From Rhizobium sp. Root482 (lineage in GTDB: Bacteria > Pseudomonadota > Alphaproteobacteria > Rhizobiales > Rhizobiaceae), in contig NZ_LMFA01000021.1 in the NCBI RefSeq assembly GCF_001426565.1, positions 248,001 through 312,000 of the forward strand: DNA of 64,000 nucleotides. Direction: 5' to 3'. Positions 52,554 to 63,312 of this stretch are shown here, piece by piece (the first letter of the stretch is position 1; every line of letters begins with the position of its first letter). Position numbers and translations under genes: made by a program. Under the pieces are notes generated by a model that saw only the letters and a program-made list of their open reading frames with translations, did no database searches and had not been told where the DNA came from.

Positions 52554-53876
52554 TTACCAATCCTGCGGCGCAGCCTTCGGACCGTTGCCAAGACGGCGCT
52601 CGAGTTCTTCGGCCTCCGAGGGTGCCAGCCGCAGATCGAGGCTGACGGAACCATCTTCAAGATCGTCCCGGCCATCGACGATCGCGTGCTCGTAGACCCA
52701 AGGCAGAAGTTGCAGCTTTTCAGCCGACAGCACGACCGTGCATTCGGTCATCACGCCGGAAAGCCGTTTGCCGATCTCGTCGAGCAGTTCGGCGACGCCC
52801 TCGCCCGTAACAGCCGAAACCGCGGCTGAATTTTCGGTGTTCTCGGCTTTCTGGACCAGGCCTTCGCGCGTTTCCGTGTCCAGCAGGTCGATCTTGTTCC
52901 AGACTTCGATCAGGCGTTCCGACCGCGCTTTCTCGTCGATGCCGAGATCGGTGAGGATACGCAGGACGTCCTGTGCCTGCACCTGGTTGTCTGGATCGGA
53001 GAGATCGCGGACATGCAGGATGAGGTCGGCTTCCAGCACCTCCTCCAGTGTCGCGCGGAAAGCGGCAACGAGATGGGTCGGCAGGTCGGAGATGAAGCCG
53101 ACCGTGTCGGAGAGCATCACCATGCGCCCATGCGGCAGCTTCATGCGGCGCAGCGTCGGGTCGAGCGTGGCGAACAGCATGTCCTCGGCCAGCACGCCGG
53201 CGCCGGTGATGCGGTTGAACAGGGTGGATTTGCCGGCATTGGTATAGCCGACCAGCGCCACGATCGGATGCGGCACCTTCTTGCGCTTGGCGCGATGGAG
53301 CTGGCGGGTGCGGCGAACCTGCTCCAGCTCTTTTTCCAGCTTGACGATCTTGTCCTGCAGCAGCCGGCGGTCGGCCTCGATCTGGGTTTCACCCGGGCCG
53401 CCCATGAAGCCAGCGCCACCGCGCTGGCGTTCAAGGTGGGTCCAGCTGCGCACCAGCCGCCCCTTCTGATAGTTCAGATGGGCGAGATCGACCTGCAGCG
53501 TGCCTTCCTTGGTGGAGGCGCGGCGGCCGAAGATTTCAAGGATGAGACCGGTCCGGTCGATGACCTTGCAGTTCCATTCCTTCTCCAGATTGCGCTGCTG
53601 CACCGGCGTCAGCGGATGATCGACGATGACCAGCCCGGCATCATGCTCGCTCAGCAGATGGCCGATCTCCTCGATCTTGCCGGTTCCAAGCAGGGTGCCC
53701 GGCTTCGGCTGGGCGACGGGCACGATCATGCCGTGCACGACTTCGAGATCGATGGCGAGCGCCAGCCCGATCGTTTCCTGCAGCCTGCTGTCGTCGCTGC
53801 GCGTCGAGGTGGCAACCGGCTCTTGCGTCTGCCGGCCGGTCTTTTTCAGAACCGGGACGATAACGAGGGCGCGCAT
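52554..53876 (-). CDS. hflX: GTPase HflX
   Basis: 440 residues. The N-terminal HflX domain has KPGTLLGTGKIEEIG and FLMGGPGETQ-type linker (GAGFMGGPGETQIEADRR). The G domain has G1 GYTNAGKST near 211, G3 DTVGF near 257 and G4 NKID near 317. It is a ribosome-splitting GTPase active in heat or stationary stress. I give ATG 53876, which is likely internal: the frame stays open without ATG, GTG or TTG up to the hfq stop codon, and the intervening codons look like genuine protein (RDDMRALV). It is downstream of hfq. Confidence 0.9.
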   Translation of the reverse strand: MRALVIVPVLKKTGRQTQEPVATSTRSDDSRLQETIGLALAIDLEVVHGMIVPVAQPKPGTLLGTGKIEEIGHLLSEHDAGLVIVDHPLTPVQQRNLEKEWNCKVIDRTGLILEIFGRRASTKEGTLQVDLAHLNYQKGRLVRSWTHLERQRGGAGFMGGPGETQIEADRRLLQDKIVKLEKELEQVRRTRQLHRAKRKKVPHPIVALVGYTNAGKSTLFNRITGAGVLAEDMLFATLDPTLRRMKLPHGRMVMLSDTVGFISDLPTHLVAAFRATLEEVLEADLILHVRDLSDPDNQVQAQDVLRILTDLGIDEKARSERLIEVWNKIDLLDTETREGLVQKAENTENSAAVSAVTGEGVAELLDEIGKRLSGVMTECTVVLSAEKLQLLPWVYEHAIVDGRDDLEDGSVSLDLRLAPSEAEELERRLGNGPKAAPQDW

Positions 53877-53954
53877 ATCATCGCGAAGCTTTTCAAGCTC
53901 CGGGATGATCGACGCCGATTTTCCATCACGTTTGGTAATCTGCTTTATGTCCCG

Positions 53955-54197
53955 TCAGGCTGCGGATTCTTCGCTCTCGAACATCTGCATCGGTTGGCCG
54001 GGCATGATGGTCGAGATCGCGTGCTTGTACACGAGCTGTGAATGCCCGTCACGCCGCAAAAGGACACAGAAATTGTCAAAGGAGGTGACAACGCCGGTGA
54101 GTTTCACACCATTAATGAGAAATATCGTCAGAGATATCTTCTGCTTGCGGACGGTGTTGAGAAAGAGATCCTGCAAGTTTTGAGAACGTTCCGCCAT
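53955..54197 (-). CDS. hfq: RNA chaperone Hfq
   Basis: 80 residues, the Sm-like hexameric RNA chaperone that pairs small RNAs with mRNAs. The Sm1 motif is [18 protein letters not shown] (about 26-43) and Sm2 contains [11 protein letters not shown] (about 56-66). The short C-terminus (ESEESAA) is typical of alphaproteobacteria. In rhizobia it is required for nifA and many sRNA regulations. ATG 54197 is clear. It heads hfq-hflX. Confidence 0.97.
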   Translation of the reverse strand: MAERSQNLQDLFLNTVRKQKISLTIFLINGVKLTGVVTSFDNFCVLLRRDGHSQLVYKHAISTIMPGQPMQMFESEESAA

Positions 54198-54410
54198 GGC
54201 GCCGCTTCTTTCTTATTTTCCGGCCCGATTAACCGGTTGATTATTCGATCTGATTATCCCGAGCGCCACGAAAAGTCTCTCCGTCGGCGTCCCCCCGGAT
54301 TTGGTATCAAATCGCAGTCTTTTCCGCAATGTCGAAAAAGACATGGCGAATTTTCTGTGACACGCCGCCGGGATGGCCGTTGAAACGGGCATCCGCGCCC
54401 CTCGATCGCC

Positions 54411-55775
54411 TCAGACGCCGAGCGATTTCAGCTTCCGATGCAGGGCCGAGCGTTCCATGCCGACGAACTCCGCCGTGCGCGAAATATTGCCGCCGAAGCG
54501 GTTGATTTGGGCGATGAGGTAATCGCGCTCGAACATTTCGCGCGCCTCGCGCAGCGGCAGCGTCATGATGTGCTGGTCGCCCTGCGCCGAAATCTTCGGC
54601 AGGTTGTCGCCCACTTCGCTCGGCAGCATGTCCGCCGAGATCGCCGTATCCGGGCCATCGCTGCGGGCAAGGATCATCAGCCGCTCGATATTGTTGCGCA
54701 GCTGGCGGATATTGCCGGGCCAGTCATGCGATTGCAGCACGGCCAGCGCATCATCGCCGATCTTGCGCGTGCGGATGCCCGCCTGCTCGCTGATCTGGCG
54801 CATGAACATATCGACGAGAAAGGGAATATCCTCGCGTCGTTCGGCAAGGGCCGGCACGCGTACCGGAATGACCGCAAGGCGGTGATAAAGATCCTCCCGG
54901 AAGGCACCCTCAGCAATCTGGCTTTCAAGGTTGTAGGCGGTGGAGGAGATGATCCGGACATCGACCCTCACCCGCTTGGAGCCGCCGACGCGCTCGAACT
55001 GCTGGTCGACCAGCACCCGCAGAATCTTGTTCTGCGTCTCGCGCGGCATTTCACCGACCTCGTCGAGATAGAGAATGCCGCCATGCGCCTCTTCCAGAGC
55101 CCCGGTCTTGCGCGGCTGGCCCGGCGTCCCCTCGGTGCCGAAAAGCGCCATTTCCATGCGATCGGGCGTGATCGCCGCCGCATTCAGCGCCACGAAGGGA
55201 CCGCCCGCCCGCGACGACTTGCGGTGGACCATGCGGGCCACCAGTTCCTTGCCGGAACCCGAGGGGCCGTGGATCATGATCCGGCTGTTGGTGGGCGCAA
55301 CCTTCTCGATCGTCTGGCGCAATTGCGAGACGGCAACCGAGGTGCCGATCAGTTCGACCGGGTCGCCGGAGCGTTTCTTCAGCTCGGACACTTCCCGCTT
55401 CAGCTTGGAGTTTTCCAGCGCCCGCTCGGCGATCAGGATCAGCCGGTCGGCCTTGAACGGTTTCTCGATGAAATCATAGGCGCCGCGACGGATCGCCGAG
55501 ACGGCCGTTTCGATATTGCCGTGGCCGGAAATCATCACCACCGGCAGGTCGTGATAGCGGCTCTTGATCTCGTCGAGCAGCGCCAGCCCGTCGAGCCGGC
55601 TGCCCTGCATCCAGATATCGAGGAACACCAGACGCGGCACCCGGTCGCTGATCGCCTGCAAGGCGCTGTCGCTGTCGAAGGCGGTGCGGGTCTCGTGCCC
55701 CTCGTCGGAGAGAATGCCGGAGACGATCTCGCGAATATCCTCCTCGTCGTCCACAACCAGAATGTCAGCCGCCAT
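54411..55775 (-). CDS. ntrX: Nitrogen regulation response regulator NtrX
   Basis: 454 residues. The receiver domain (1-120) has phosphoacceptor Asp53. The AAA+ domain has Walker A GPSGSGKE at 170-177 and Walker B ILYLDEVGEMP near 234. A Fis-type HTH ends the protein (ERSALHRKLKSLGV). Between Walker A and B, where NtrC has GAFTGA, this protein has FGTEGTPGQPRKTGALEEAHG, so the sigma54-contact loop is missing. It pairs with NtrY, whose stop overlaps its start by 11 bases. ATG 55775 has AAGGA nine bases upstream. Confidence 0.94.
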   Translation of the reverse strand: MAADILVVDDEEDIREIVSGILSDEGHETRTAFDSDSALQAISDRVPRLVFLDIWMQGSRLDGLALLDEIKSRYHDLPVVMISGHGNIETAVSAIRRGAYDFIEKPFKADRLILIAERALENSKLKREVSELKKRSGDPVELIGTSVAVSQLRQTIEKVAPTNSRIMIHGPSGSGKELVARMVHRKSSRAGGPFVALNAAAITPDRMEMALFGTEGTPGQPRKTGALEEAHGGILYLDEVGEMPRETQNKILRVLVDQQFERVGGSKRVRVDVRIISSTAYNLESQIAEGAFREDLYHRLAVIPVRVPALAERREDIPFLVDMFMRQISEQAGIRTRKIGDDALAVLQSHDWPGNIRQLRNNIERLMILARSDGPDTAISADMLPSEVGDNLPKISAQGDQHIMTLPLREAREMFERDYLIAQINRFGGNISRTAEFVGMERSALHRKLKSLGV

Positions 55776-58038
55776 GGGAAATGTCCTTGTCCTGTCTGTC
55801 TTCATTGCCGCCGGATTGACCCGCAGGCGGCAAGATTATGCGAATCATGGCGCCCTGGCCGCGGTCGAAATCGGCCGGCGCATCATGCAGTTCCAGTTGC
55901 CCGCCATGGTCCTCGATGATCTTCTTGACGATCGCCAGACCAAGGCCGGTGCCCTTTTCCCGCATGGTCATATAGGGCTCGAGGATGCGATGGCGATTCT
56001 CGGTCGGCAGGCCCTTGCCGTTGTCGATGATATCGACGACGAACCGCCCGCTCGCTTCATTATGCCGGGCCCGCACCAGCACCGTGCGCTCGCCGCGAAC
56101 CGCGTCGGCAGGCAGGGCCTCGATCGCTTCGACGGCATTCTTGATGATATTGCCGAAGGCCTGGCCCAGCATGCGGCTGTCGAAGGTACCGTCGAGCGGT
56201 TCCTCGCCCAGATCGCGAATAAAGGTCACATGGCTGTTGCCCATTTCCCGCAGGAAGGTCGCGTCCTTCAGGATGTCGCGCAGATCAACCTGCTCCTTCG
56301 TCGGCTTCGGCATGCGGGCGAAACCGGAGAATTCATCGACCATGCGCCCGATATCCTCGACCTGGCGCACGATCGTATCGGTGCACTGGTCGAAGATCGT
56401 CCGGTCGTCCTGGTCGATCTGCTTGCCGTAGCGCCGTTTCAGCCGCTCGGCCGAGAGCTGGATCGGCGTCAGCGGGTTCTTGATTTCATGAGCGATGCGC
56501 CGCGCCACGTCGGCCCAGGCGGTCGAGCGCTGGGCGATGACGAGGTCGGTGATGTCATCGACGGTGATGACGTAGGAATCCTTGGCATCATGGGATTCCT
56601 CCCGCGTCACCTGCACGTTCAGCGTCCGCTCGGTGCCGCCGCGCATGATATTGATCTGCTTGCGGTAATCATTGCGGTGACGGCTGGCGGCCTCGTTCAG
56701 CACTTCCTCGATTTCCGGGGCCACATCGGCAAGTCGCTCGCCGACCAGCGCCAGTGTCGGGCGCGACAGGAAATGTTCCGACGAGGGATTGGCAATGGTA
56801 ATGCGGCGATCGTCCTCGACGCCGATCACGGCCGCCGTCACCCCTGACAGCACCGCCTCGATGAAGCGACGCCGGTCGTCCATCTCGTCCTTGGCTTCCA
56901 GAATCTGGTCGCGCTGCGTGCGGATCTCGGCAATCATCTTGTTGAAGGTCCGCGACAGGCTGCCGACATCGCCATCGACCGCATGCACCGGCACCACGAC
57001 ATTCAGATTGCCGGTCGCGACGCTGTCGGCCGCGCCGATCAGGAGCCGGATCGGCCGGACGATGCGGTCGGCAACCGCGATCGCCGTCCAGATCGCCGCC
57101 AGGAGAACGATCAGCGCGAAGCCGAGATAGAGAACCCCGAAGGCGATCTGAAGCGAGGTACGGCCTGCCTCGAGATTCTTGTATTCCGCCGTATTGTCTT
57201 CCATCAGCCGCATCGAGCGCATGACCTTCGGATCGACGCTGCGGACGGTGTAGAGATAGGCACCGTCGATATTGTCGATCGGAATGATCGCGCCGACCAG
57301 GTTGGTGATGCCGGGCGGGATAAGGGTGGGTTGGCCGGAAACCGTGCTGGCGAGCGCATCCTTGGGAATGGCCGGCAGCGGTCGCTCGGTCGGAATATTC
57401 GCCTGGAGGATCGGGCTGCCGTCGCCGCGCACCAGGAAGGCGCCCAGCATGCCGCGGCCGCGCGCCTGCCGGGTCATCAGATCGACGAAGCCGGTGCGGT
57501 CGAGGCTGTAAAGCTGCCGGTTGCGCTCCAGATCGTTAGCCATCGAGACCGTCTGCCCCTGCAGATAGCCGGCATTCTCCAGCACATAGGCCTGCGCCAC
57601 ATCCAGCGAGGAACTGACGATCGACTGGGTGCGCAGCGAAAACCACCGGTCAAGCCCGACATCGAGCGTAATACTGGCGAAAATAGCGACCAGGATGGCC
57701 GGGGTTATGGCAACGATGGAAAAGAGCGCGACGATGCGCACATGCAGGCGGGCGGCCGCCCTGCCCCGGCTGCGTGCCTTCAACAGGCGCATGATTTCAC
57801 GGCCGATCAGGAACAGCAGGCCGATGACGAACAGCGCATTGATCGCCGCCGAACCGATGATGATATTGGTTTCCGGCCTGATCGGCGTCAGGCCGAGCAG
57901 GACAAGCAGCGACAGGATCGCGCAGACAAGCGCGCCCGTTGCCAGGACCAAGCCCGGAAATGCGAAGGAGGCGCGCCGATCGTGACCGATCACCGGGGCC
58001 TCTTCCTTCGCCAGCGGCACAATCAGCCCTTCGGCCAT
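55765..58038 (-). CDS. ntrY: Nitrogen regulation sensor histidine kinase NtrY
   Basis: 757 residues. Three membrane helices are near residues 22-115 and a fourth near 300, with a periplasmic sensor region between the last two. HAMP follows (near 330), then a PAS domain, HisKA with the phosphoacceptor in HEIKNPLTPIQLSAERLK, and a HATPase end (GKGLPTENRHRILEPY). It senses a signal linked to nitrogen or redox state and phosphorylates NtrX. ATG 58038 is preferred; a GTG at 58056 would add six residues. It overlaps ntrX, and it follows ntrC after about 190 bases. Confidence 0.94.
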   Translation of the reverse strand: MAEGLIVPLAKEEAPVIGHDRRASFAFPGLVLATGALVCAILSLLVLLGLTPIRPETNIIIGSAAINALFVIGLLFLIGREIMRLLKARSRGRAAARLHVRIVALFSIVAITPAILVAIFASITLDVGLDRWFSLRTQSIVSSSLDVAQAYVLENAGYLQGQTVSMANDLERNRQLYSLDRTGFVDLMTRQARGRGMLGAFLVRGDGSPILQANIPTERPLPAIPKDALASTVSGQPTLIPPGITNLVGAIIPIDNIDGAYLYTVRSVDPKVMRSMRLMEDNTAEYKNLEAGRTSLQIAFGVLYLGFALIVLLAAIWTAIAVADRIVRPIRLLIGAADSVATGNLNVVVPVHAVDGDVGSLSRTFNKMIAEIRTQRDQILEAKDEMDDRRRFIEAVLSGVTAAVIGVEDDRRITIANPSSEHFLSRPTLALVGERLADVAPEIEEVLNEAASRHRNDYRKQINIMRGGTERTLNVQVTREESHDAKDSYVITVDDITDLVIAQRSTAWADVARRIAHEIKNPLTPIQLSAERLKRRYGKQIDQDDRTIFDQCTDTIVRQVEDIGRMVDEFSGFARMPKPTKEQVDLRDILKDATFLREMGNSHVTFIRDLGEEPLDGTFDSRMLGQAFGNIIKNAVEAIEALPADAVRGERTVLVRARHNEASGRFVVDIIDNGKGLPTENRHRILEPYMTMREKGTGLGLAIVKKIIEDHGGQLELHDAPADFDRGQGAMIRIILPPAGQSGGNEDRQDKDISHGG

Positions 58039-58243
58039 CGCAAACACATCCCCCACCGGCCGTCTTCATGCAGAAGCTACGGCCGGCATCCACTTTATTC
58101 TTCGATCAGGAAATGACCGGAAGTTCCGGTCGCTTCGACAAGGGCGACCGGCTTCCCGGCGGACTCAATGCCGATGACGCCGCCACTCCTGTGCTTTCTA
58201 AGCAACATATTGTGGCGAAAATGCAACGGTTTTCAGGCCGAAG

Positions 58244-59698
58244 TCAAGCGCTGCGCGAACTGCGGTAAACGGATACACCCAGTTCACGGATTTTCTTGCG
58301 CAAGGTGTTGCGGTTCAGACCAAGCAGGTCGGCCGCCTTGATCTGGTTGCCGCGCGTGGCCGTCAGGGCGGCGAGGATCAGCGGATACTCCATTTCCGCA
58401 AGGACACGCTCGTACAATCCCGACGGCGGCAATTGCTCGCCGAAGCCCGCGAAATACTGCCGCATATTCTCCTCCACCGCCTGTGCGATGGTCATCGGCC
58501 CTGAACGGGCGGGCGACTTATCGACCGGGCTGTCCTGGATGTCGGAGCGCAGTTCGCTTTCGATGATCTCGCCGGTGATGACGTCCTGTGGATAGAGCGC
58601 CGTCAGCCGGCGTATGACGTTTTCCAGCTCACGCACATTGCCCGGCCAGGGATGCGCCTTCATCCGCTCCAGCGCCTCTTGGTCGAAGCGCTTCACGTCG
58701 AGCCCTTCCTTTTCCGCCTGCTGGACGAAATGACGGATCAGGTCGGGAATGTCTTCCGCCCGGTCGCGCAGCGGCGGCAGACGCAGCGGCACGACATTGA
58801 GGCGGTAATAGAGGTCTTCGCGGAAAAGCCCCTGGTTGATCGACTGCTTCAGGTCCTTGTTGGTGGCCGCGACGATGCGAACATCGGAGCGGATGGGCGT
58901 GCGGCCGCCGACGGTCGTATATTCGCCCTGCTGCAGCACGCGAAGCAGCCTCGTCTGCGCATCCATCGGCATGTCGCCGATCTCGTCCAGAAACAGAGTG
59001 CCGCCCTCCGCCTGCTCGAAACGGCCGGTCGAGCGGTTCTGGGCGCCGGTAAAGGCTCCCTTCTCATGGCCGAACAATTCCGATTCGATCAGGTCGCGCG
59101 GGATCGCCGCCATGTTGATCGCCACGAAAGGCCCGTTGCGGCGCTTGCCGTAGTCGTGCAGCGCGCGGGCCACCAATTCCTTGCCGGTGCCCGATTCGCC
59201 TGTGATCATCAGCGTCAGGTCCGTCTGCATCAACCGCGCCAGGACACGGTAGATTTCCTGCATGGCTGCGGAGCGACCGACAAGCGGCATGCCGTCCTGT
59301 GCGTCGTCCTCCAGTCTGGCGGGCTTGCGCTTCGGTTCGGCCAGCGCCCGGCCGATAATGGCGATCAGTTCGGTCAGGTCGAAGGGTTTCGGCAGATAGT
59401 CATAGGCACCTTTTTCGGAGGCCTTGATCGCCGTCATGAAGGTGTTCTGGGCGCTCATCACCAGCACCGGCAGCTCCGGCCGCGCCTTCTTGATGCGCGG
59501 CAAGAGGTCGAAGGCATTTTCATCCGGCATGACGACGTCGGTGACGACGAGATCGCCGTCGCCGGCCGATATCCACCGCCAGAGGGTGGCTGCGTTGGAG
59601 GTGATGCGCACATCATAGCCGGCGCGGCTGAGCGCCTGATTGAGCACGGTGCGGATGGCAGCATCGTCATCGGCAACGAGGATGGTGGCGCCGGTCAT
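58244..59698 (-). CDS. ntrC: Nitrogen regulation protein NtrC (NR(I))
   Basis: 484 residues. The receiver domain has Asp54, the AAA+ domain has Walker A GESGTGKE at 167-174, the sigma54-contact GAFTGA at 214-219 and Walker [11 protein letters not shown], and the Fis HTH is at the end ([17 protein letters not shown]). It activates sigma54 promoters of nitrogen assimilation genes when phosphorylated by NtrB. ATG 59698 overlaps the ntrB stop by four bases and has AAGGA eight bases upstream; a longer frame from 59806 is inside ntrB and unsupported. Confidence 0.97.
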   Translation of the reverse strand: MTGATILVADDDAAIRTVLNQALSRAGYDVRITSNAATLWRWISAGDGDLVVTDVVMPDENAFDLLPRIKKARPELPVLVMSAQNTFMTAIKASEKGAYDYLPKPFDLTELIAIIGRALAEPKRKPARLEDDAQDGMPLVGRSAAMQEIYRVLARLMQTDLTLMITGESGTGKELVARALHDYGKRRNGPFVAINMAAIPRDLIESELFGHEKGAFTGAQNRSTGRFEQAEGGTLFLDEIGDMPMDAQTRLLRVLQQGEYTTVGGRTPIRSDVRIVAATNKDLKQSINQGLFREDLYYRLNVVPLRLPPLRDRAEDIPDLIRHFVQQAEKEGLDVKRFDQEALERMKAHPWPGNVRELENVIRRLTALYPQDVITGEIIESELRSDIQDSPVDKSPARSGPMTIAQAVEENMRQYFAGFGEQLPPSGLYERVLAEMEYPLILAALTATRGNQIKAADLLGLNRNTLRKKIRELGVSVYRSSRSA

Positions 59699-60849
59699 CG
59701 GGATTGTCCTTCCGGTAGGGTCAGTGGCTCGCCGTCCTCCGCCGTCGCCCCTTTCGAGGCCGGCATCAGGACGCGAAAGATCGTGCGGCTCGCATGGCTG
59801 TCGCATTCGACGATGCCGCCATGCGCGCCGATGATCTTGGCGACAAGCGCAAGGCCGAGCCCGGAGCCGTTGGTCTTGGTGGTGATGAAGGGATCGAACA
59901 GATGCGGCACGAGATCGGACGGAACGCCCGGCCCGTTGTCGTGGACGCAGAATTCCAGCGGCAGCGAGATTTTTTCCCGGGTACCTGCGACCGAAAGGCG
60001 GATGCCCGGGCGATAGGCGGTGGTGAGCATGATCTCGCCTTCCGGCCGATCGCCAACCGCTTCGGACGCATTCTTGACCAGGTTGAGGAAGACTTGGATC
60101 AGCTGGTCGCGATTGGCATAAACCGGCGGCAGGGACGGATCGTAGTTCTCTGTCATACGAACCCGGCGGGCAAACCCCGCCTTGGCGATGGCTTTCACAT
60201 GGTCGAGCACCGAATGGATGTTGACCGGCACCCGATCGACCGGCCGCTCGTCGGAAAAGACCTCCATGCGATCGACCAGCGAGACGATGCGGTCGGTCTC
60301 GTCGCAGATCAGCTGCGTCAGCGCCCGGTCCTCGTCGCTGACGGAGCTTTCCAGAAGCTGGGCGGCGCCCCGGATGCCAGAAAGCGGGTTCTTGATTTCA
60401 TGGGCGAGCATGGAGGCAAGGCCGGTCACGGAGCGCGCCGCCGTCCGATGCGTCAACTGCCGATCGATCTTGTCGGCCATCGAGCGTTCCTGGAAGACCA
60501 CGACCACCGAGCCCGGCTCCGACAGCACCGGCGCCACATAGAGATCGACGAGCTTGTCTGCCCCCAGTCGCGGCGAACTCAGATCGACGCGATATTCGTT
60601 GACGGCGGCGCGGCGCTCGCGCACCTGCTCGATCAGCGCCAGAAGCGGGCTTGCGAAGGGAATGAAGGTGCTGATATCGTGGCGGGCGAGGTACTGGGCG
60701 CTGGCGCCGAAAAAAGCCTCCGCCTCCCAGTTGGCAAAGGCAACGAGCCCTTTCGCATCGACAAGGATGACCGGGTTCTGGATGGCGTTCAACACGGCCA
60801 TCGGCAGCGAACCGGTCACGTCGCTTTCCTCGTCCGGCCTCTCGATCAT
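59695..60849 (-). CDS. ntrB: Nitrogen regulation sensor histidine kinase NtrB
   Basis: 384 residues, cytoplasmic. A PAS domain (about 17-115) is followed by the phosphoacceptor His150 in [14 protein letters not shown]. The ATP-binding N box is [11 protein letters not shown] near 255, and G boxes follow (DNGPGVPSD, then GSGLGLALV). It phosphorylates or dephosphorylates NtrC under control of the PII protein. Its ATG overlaps the dusB stop by four bases and its stop overlaps ntrC, so dusB-ntrB-ntrC form one coupled operon. Confidence 0.97.
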   Translation of the reverse strand: MIERPDEESDVTGSLPMAVLNAIQNPVILVDAKGLVAFANWEAEAFFGASAQYLARHDISTFIPFASPLLALIEQVRERRAAVNEYRVDLSSPRLGADKLVDLYVAPVLSEPGSVVVVFQERSMADKIDRQLTHRTAARSVTGLASMLAHEIKNPLSGIRGAAQLLESSVSDEDRALTQLICDETDRIVSLVDRMEVFSDERPVDRVPVNIHSVLDHVKAIAKAGFARRVRMTENYDPSLPPVYANRDQLIQVFLNLVKNASEAVGDRPEGEIMLTTAYRPGIRLSVAGTREKISLPLEFCVHDNGPGVPSDLVPHLFDPFITTKTNGSGLGLALVAKIIGAHGGIVECDSHASRTIFRVLMPASKGATAEDGEPLTLPEGQSR

Positions 60850-61871
60850 GCCGCGTCCCTTTCAAGGTCCAGCCCGTGCCCGGCCGCGATCGCCGCGACG
60901 ACGCGCGAAAGCACCAGGTTCCTGTCCGTCGACGTCATGATCGCCGCCTTCTCGGACGAGGGCAGATGCGGCGCGAAGCGTTGGAGATACCATCCGAGAT
61001 GCTTGCGGGCATGACGCAGGCCGGTATCCACGCCGTAGAATTCGAGCATCATCTCGTAATGTTCAGCAACGATGTCGCAGATTTCTTCCGTCCCGGGATG
61101 CGGCACGGCGCCGGCCAAGACACCAGCATGCCAAGGGCGCCCCTGGCAGGAGCGGCCAACCATCACCGCGTCGGCACCGGAGCGCTTCAAAATATCACCG
61201 GCGTCGGCAAGGGTCGCCACATCGCCATTGGCAATGAGCGGCACCGAAACAACCTCGCGCACGGCACGGATCGCATCCCAATCCGCGCTGCCATTGTAGA
61301 ACTGCATGCGCGTGCGGCCATGAATGGTGATCATCCGCACGCCCGCCTCTTCGGCCCGTCGTGCGATCAGCGGCGCATTGATGGAATTCTCGTCCCAGCC
61401 CAGGCGCATCTTCAGCGTCACCGGCACATCGACCGCCCGGACTGTCGCCTCGATCAGCGACAGGGCATGATCCGGGTCGCGCATCAAGGCGGATCCGGAA
61501 TAGCCGCCGGTCACCTTCTTCGCCGGACAACCCATATTGATATCGATCACAGCGGCGCCATTGCCGGCGGCGACCTTTGCCGCCTCGGCCATCCAGTGCG
61601 CCTCGCGCCCGGCCAGCTGCACCATATGCGGATCGATGCCGGAGCTTCTCAGGCGCGCCCAGCTTTCCGCCGCATTGCCGACCAGTTCGCGGCTTGCCAC
61701 CATTTCGGTGATGACAAGACCGGCACCATACCGCCAGGCAAGCTGGCGAAACGGCAGGTCGGTCACCCCGGACATCGGCGCCAGCACGACGCGGTTGCGC
61801 ATGGAAATCCGCCCGAGCTGGAGGGGAGACGATAGGGCCGGTCCTGGCAAGTGATTATCTTTCGAGCACAT
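60846..61871 (-). CDS. dusB: tRNA-dihydrouridine synthase DusB (NifR3)
   Basis: 341 residues, FMN TIM-barrel with the catalytic Cys115 in [10 protein letters not shown]. The conserved [12 protein letters not shown] opening and the HGRTRMQFY and IANGDV segments are present. It reduces uridines in tRNA. It is the classic first gene (nifR3) of the ntrBC operon in alphaproteobacteria. GAGAAG lies upstream of ATG 61871. Confidence 0.95.
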   Translation of the reverse strand: MCSKDNHLPGPALSSPLQLGRISMRNRVVLAPMSGVTDLPFRQLAWRYGAGLVITEMVASRELVGNAAESWARLRSSGIDPHMVQLAGREAHWMAEAAKVAAGNGAAVIDINMGCPAKKVTGGYSGSALMRDPDHALSLIEATVRAVDVPVTLKMRLGWDENSINAPLIARRAEEAGVRMITIHGRTRMQFYNGSADWDAIRAVREVVSVPLIANGDVATLADAGDILKRSGADAVMVGRSCQGRPWHAGVLAGAVPHPGTEEICDIVAEHYEMMLEFYGVDTGLRHARKHLGWYLQRFAPHLPSSEKAAIMTSTDRNLVLSRVVAAIAAGHGLDLERDAA

Positions 61872-62100
61872 TTCTTCTCTGCATCATTTTTAGACATCAT
61901 TGCCGAGCTTGCCAAGCGATTTCACCGTCGTGCGACAAAATTCCGCCCCGACTGGTAAAGCCGCGGTCTTCGCGGTAGATCACATCGGCAGTTGAACCAT
62001 TCCTTGCCAATGACGCGAAGACGCGGCCAAGGCATGGCACGCCGTCGGCTCGTCGGCTTTGGCGCCATTGGTGGCATATTTGCGGGAACCCCTACAGAAA

Positions 62101-63312
62101 ATGCAGACAGAAGAACAGCTTTCCTTCGGCATCGTCATCGTGGCTGCCGGCCGCGGCGAACGCGCCGGCGCGCCGCAGGAAGGGCCCAAGCAATACCGCC
62201 CCATCGGCGGCCGGCCCGTTATCGCCCATACGCTCGACGTTTTTGCGGCATGGCCACGGGCCGGGAAGATCGTCACCGTCATCCATCCCGATGACGAAGC
62301 CCTGTTCGATCAGGCTCTCACCTCGCTGCCCGACGACCGGCGAGCAATCACGACCGTCCATGGCGGGCCGACACGGCAGGCCTCGGTGCTTGCCGGGCTC
62401 GATGCGTTGGACCAGGCCGGCATTACCCATGTGATGATCCATGATGCCGTTCGCCCCTTCATCGACCATGCGCTGCTCGATCGTTGCGCCGCGGCGCTCG
62501 AAGGGTGCGACGCCGTGTTGCCGGCGCTTGCCGTTGCCGACACGTTGAAGCGAGGTTCACTGGGGGCTACGGTCACGCAGACCGTGCCGAGAGAGGGCCT
62601 TTTCGGCGCCCAGACGCCACAGTGCTTCCGCCTTGCACCCATCGTCAACGCCCATCATCGGGCCGCCGCCTCCGGACGAGCCGATTTCACCGACGACGCT
62701 TCGATCGCCGAATGGGCCGGCCTGCCGGTCAGGCTGATCGAGGGAACGCCCGACAATGTCAAACTGACGATCAGACAGGATATCGCCATGGCAGACGAAA
62801 AACTGAGCCCGCCCCCTCTCCCGGATGTGCGCACCGGCAATGGCTACGATGTCCATCAGCTCGTGGCAGGCGACGGCGTGACGCTTTGCGGCATCTTCAT
62901 TCCGCACGACCAGACGCTGCTTGGCCATTCGGATGCCGATGTGGCGCTGCATGCGTTGACCGATGCGCTGCTGGCGACCTGCGGCGCCGGCGATATCGGC
63001 GATCATTTCCCGCCCTCCGATCCGCAGTGGAAGGGCGTCGCCTCGCGCATCTTTCTCGAACAGGCAGCCAGGATCGTCCGGGAAAAGGGCGGCACGATCA
63101 TGAATGCCGATGTTTCCCTGATTGCCGAAGCGCCGAAAATCGGGCCGCACCGCCTTGCCATGCGCGAAAACCTGGCGGGCATGCTCGGCATCTCGCTCGA
63201 CCGCTGCTCGGTGAAGGCGACGACGAACGAGACGATCGGCTTTGTGGGGCGGCGCGAAGGCATCGCCGCGATCGCCACGGCGACCGTGGTCTATGCCAAG
63301 GAGGCAAAATGA
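62101..63312 (+). CDS. ispDF: Bifunctional 2-C-methyl-D-erythritol cytidylyltransferase / cyclodiphosphate synthase
   Basis: 403 residues, a fusion. IspD is 1-235, with [10 protein letters not shown] and [10 protein letters not shown] motifs and the IHDAVRPF segment. IspF is 243-403, with GNGYDVHQL (metal ligands Asp250 and His252) and [17 protein letters not shown]. The two catalyse the third and fifth steps of the MEP isoprenoid pathway, feeding UppS precursors. ATG 62101 starts the domain; an upstream ATG at 62059 is possible but adds unconserved residues. The gene overlaps cinA by four bases. Confidence 0.96.
   Translation: MQTEEQLSFGIVIVAAGRGERAGAPQEGPKQYRPIGGRPVIAHTLDVFAAWPRAGKIVTVIHPDDEALFDQALTSLPDDRRAITTVHGGPTRQASVLAGLDALDQAGITHVMIHDAVRPFIDHALLDRCAAALEGCDAVLPALAVADTLKRGSLGATVTQTVPREGLFGAQTPQCFRLAPIVNAHHRAAASGRADFTDDASIAEWAGLPVRLIEGTPDNVKLTIRQDIAMADEKLSPPPLPDVRTGNGYDVHQLVAGDGVTLCGIFIPHDQTLLGHSDADVALHALTDALLATCGAGDIGDHFPPSDPQWKGVASRIFLEQAARIVREKGGTIMNADVSLIAEAPKIGPHRLAMRENLAGMLGISLDRCSVKATTNETIGFVGRREGIAAIATATVVYAKEAK

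Noticed and set aside
62070-62090. Sigma54-like TTGG-N8-TTGC element upstream of ispDF
   Set aside because: The GG and GC are at the right distance but the rest of the -24 box does not match and ispDF is a housekeeping gene; likely chance.
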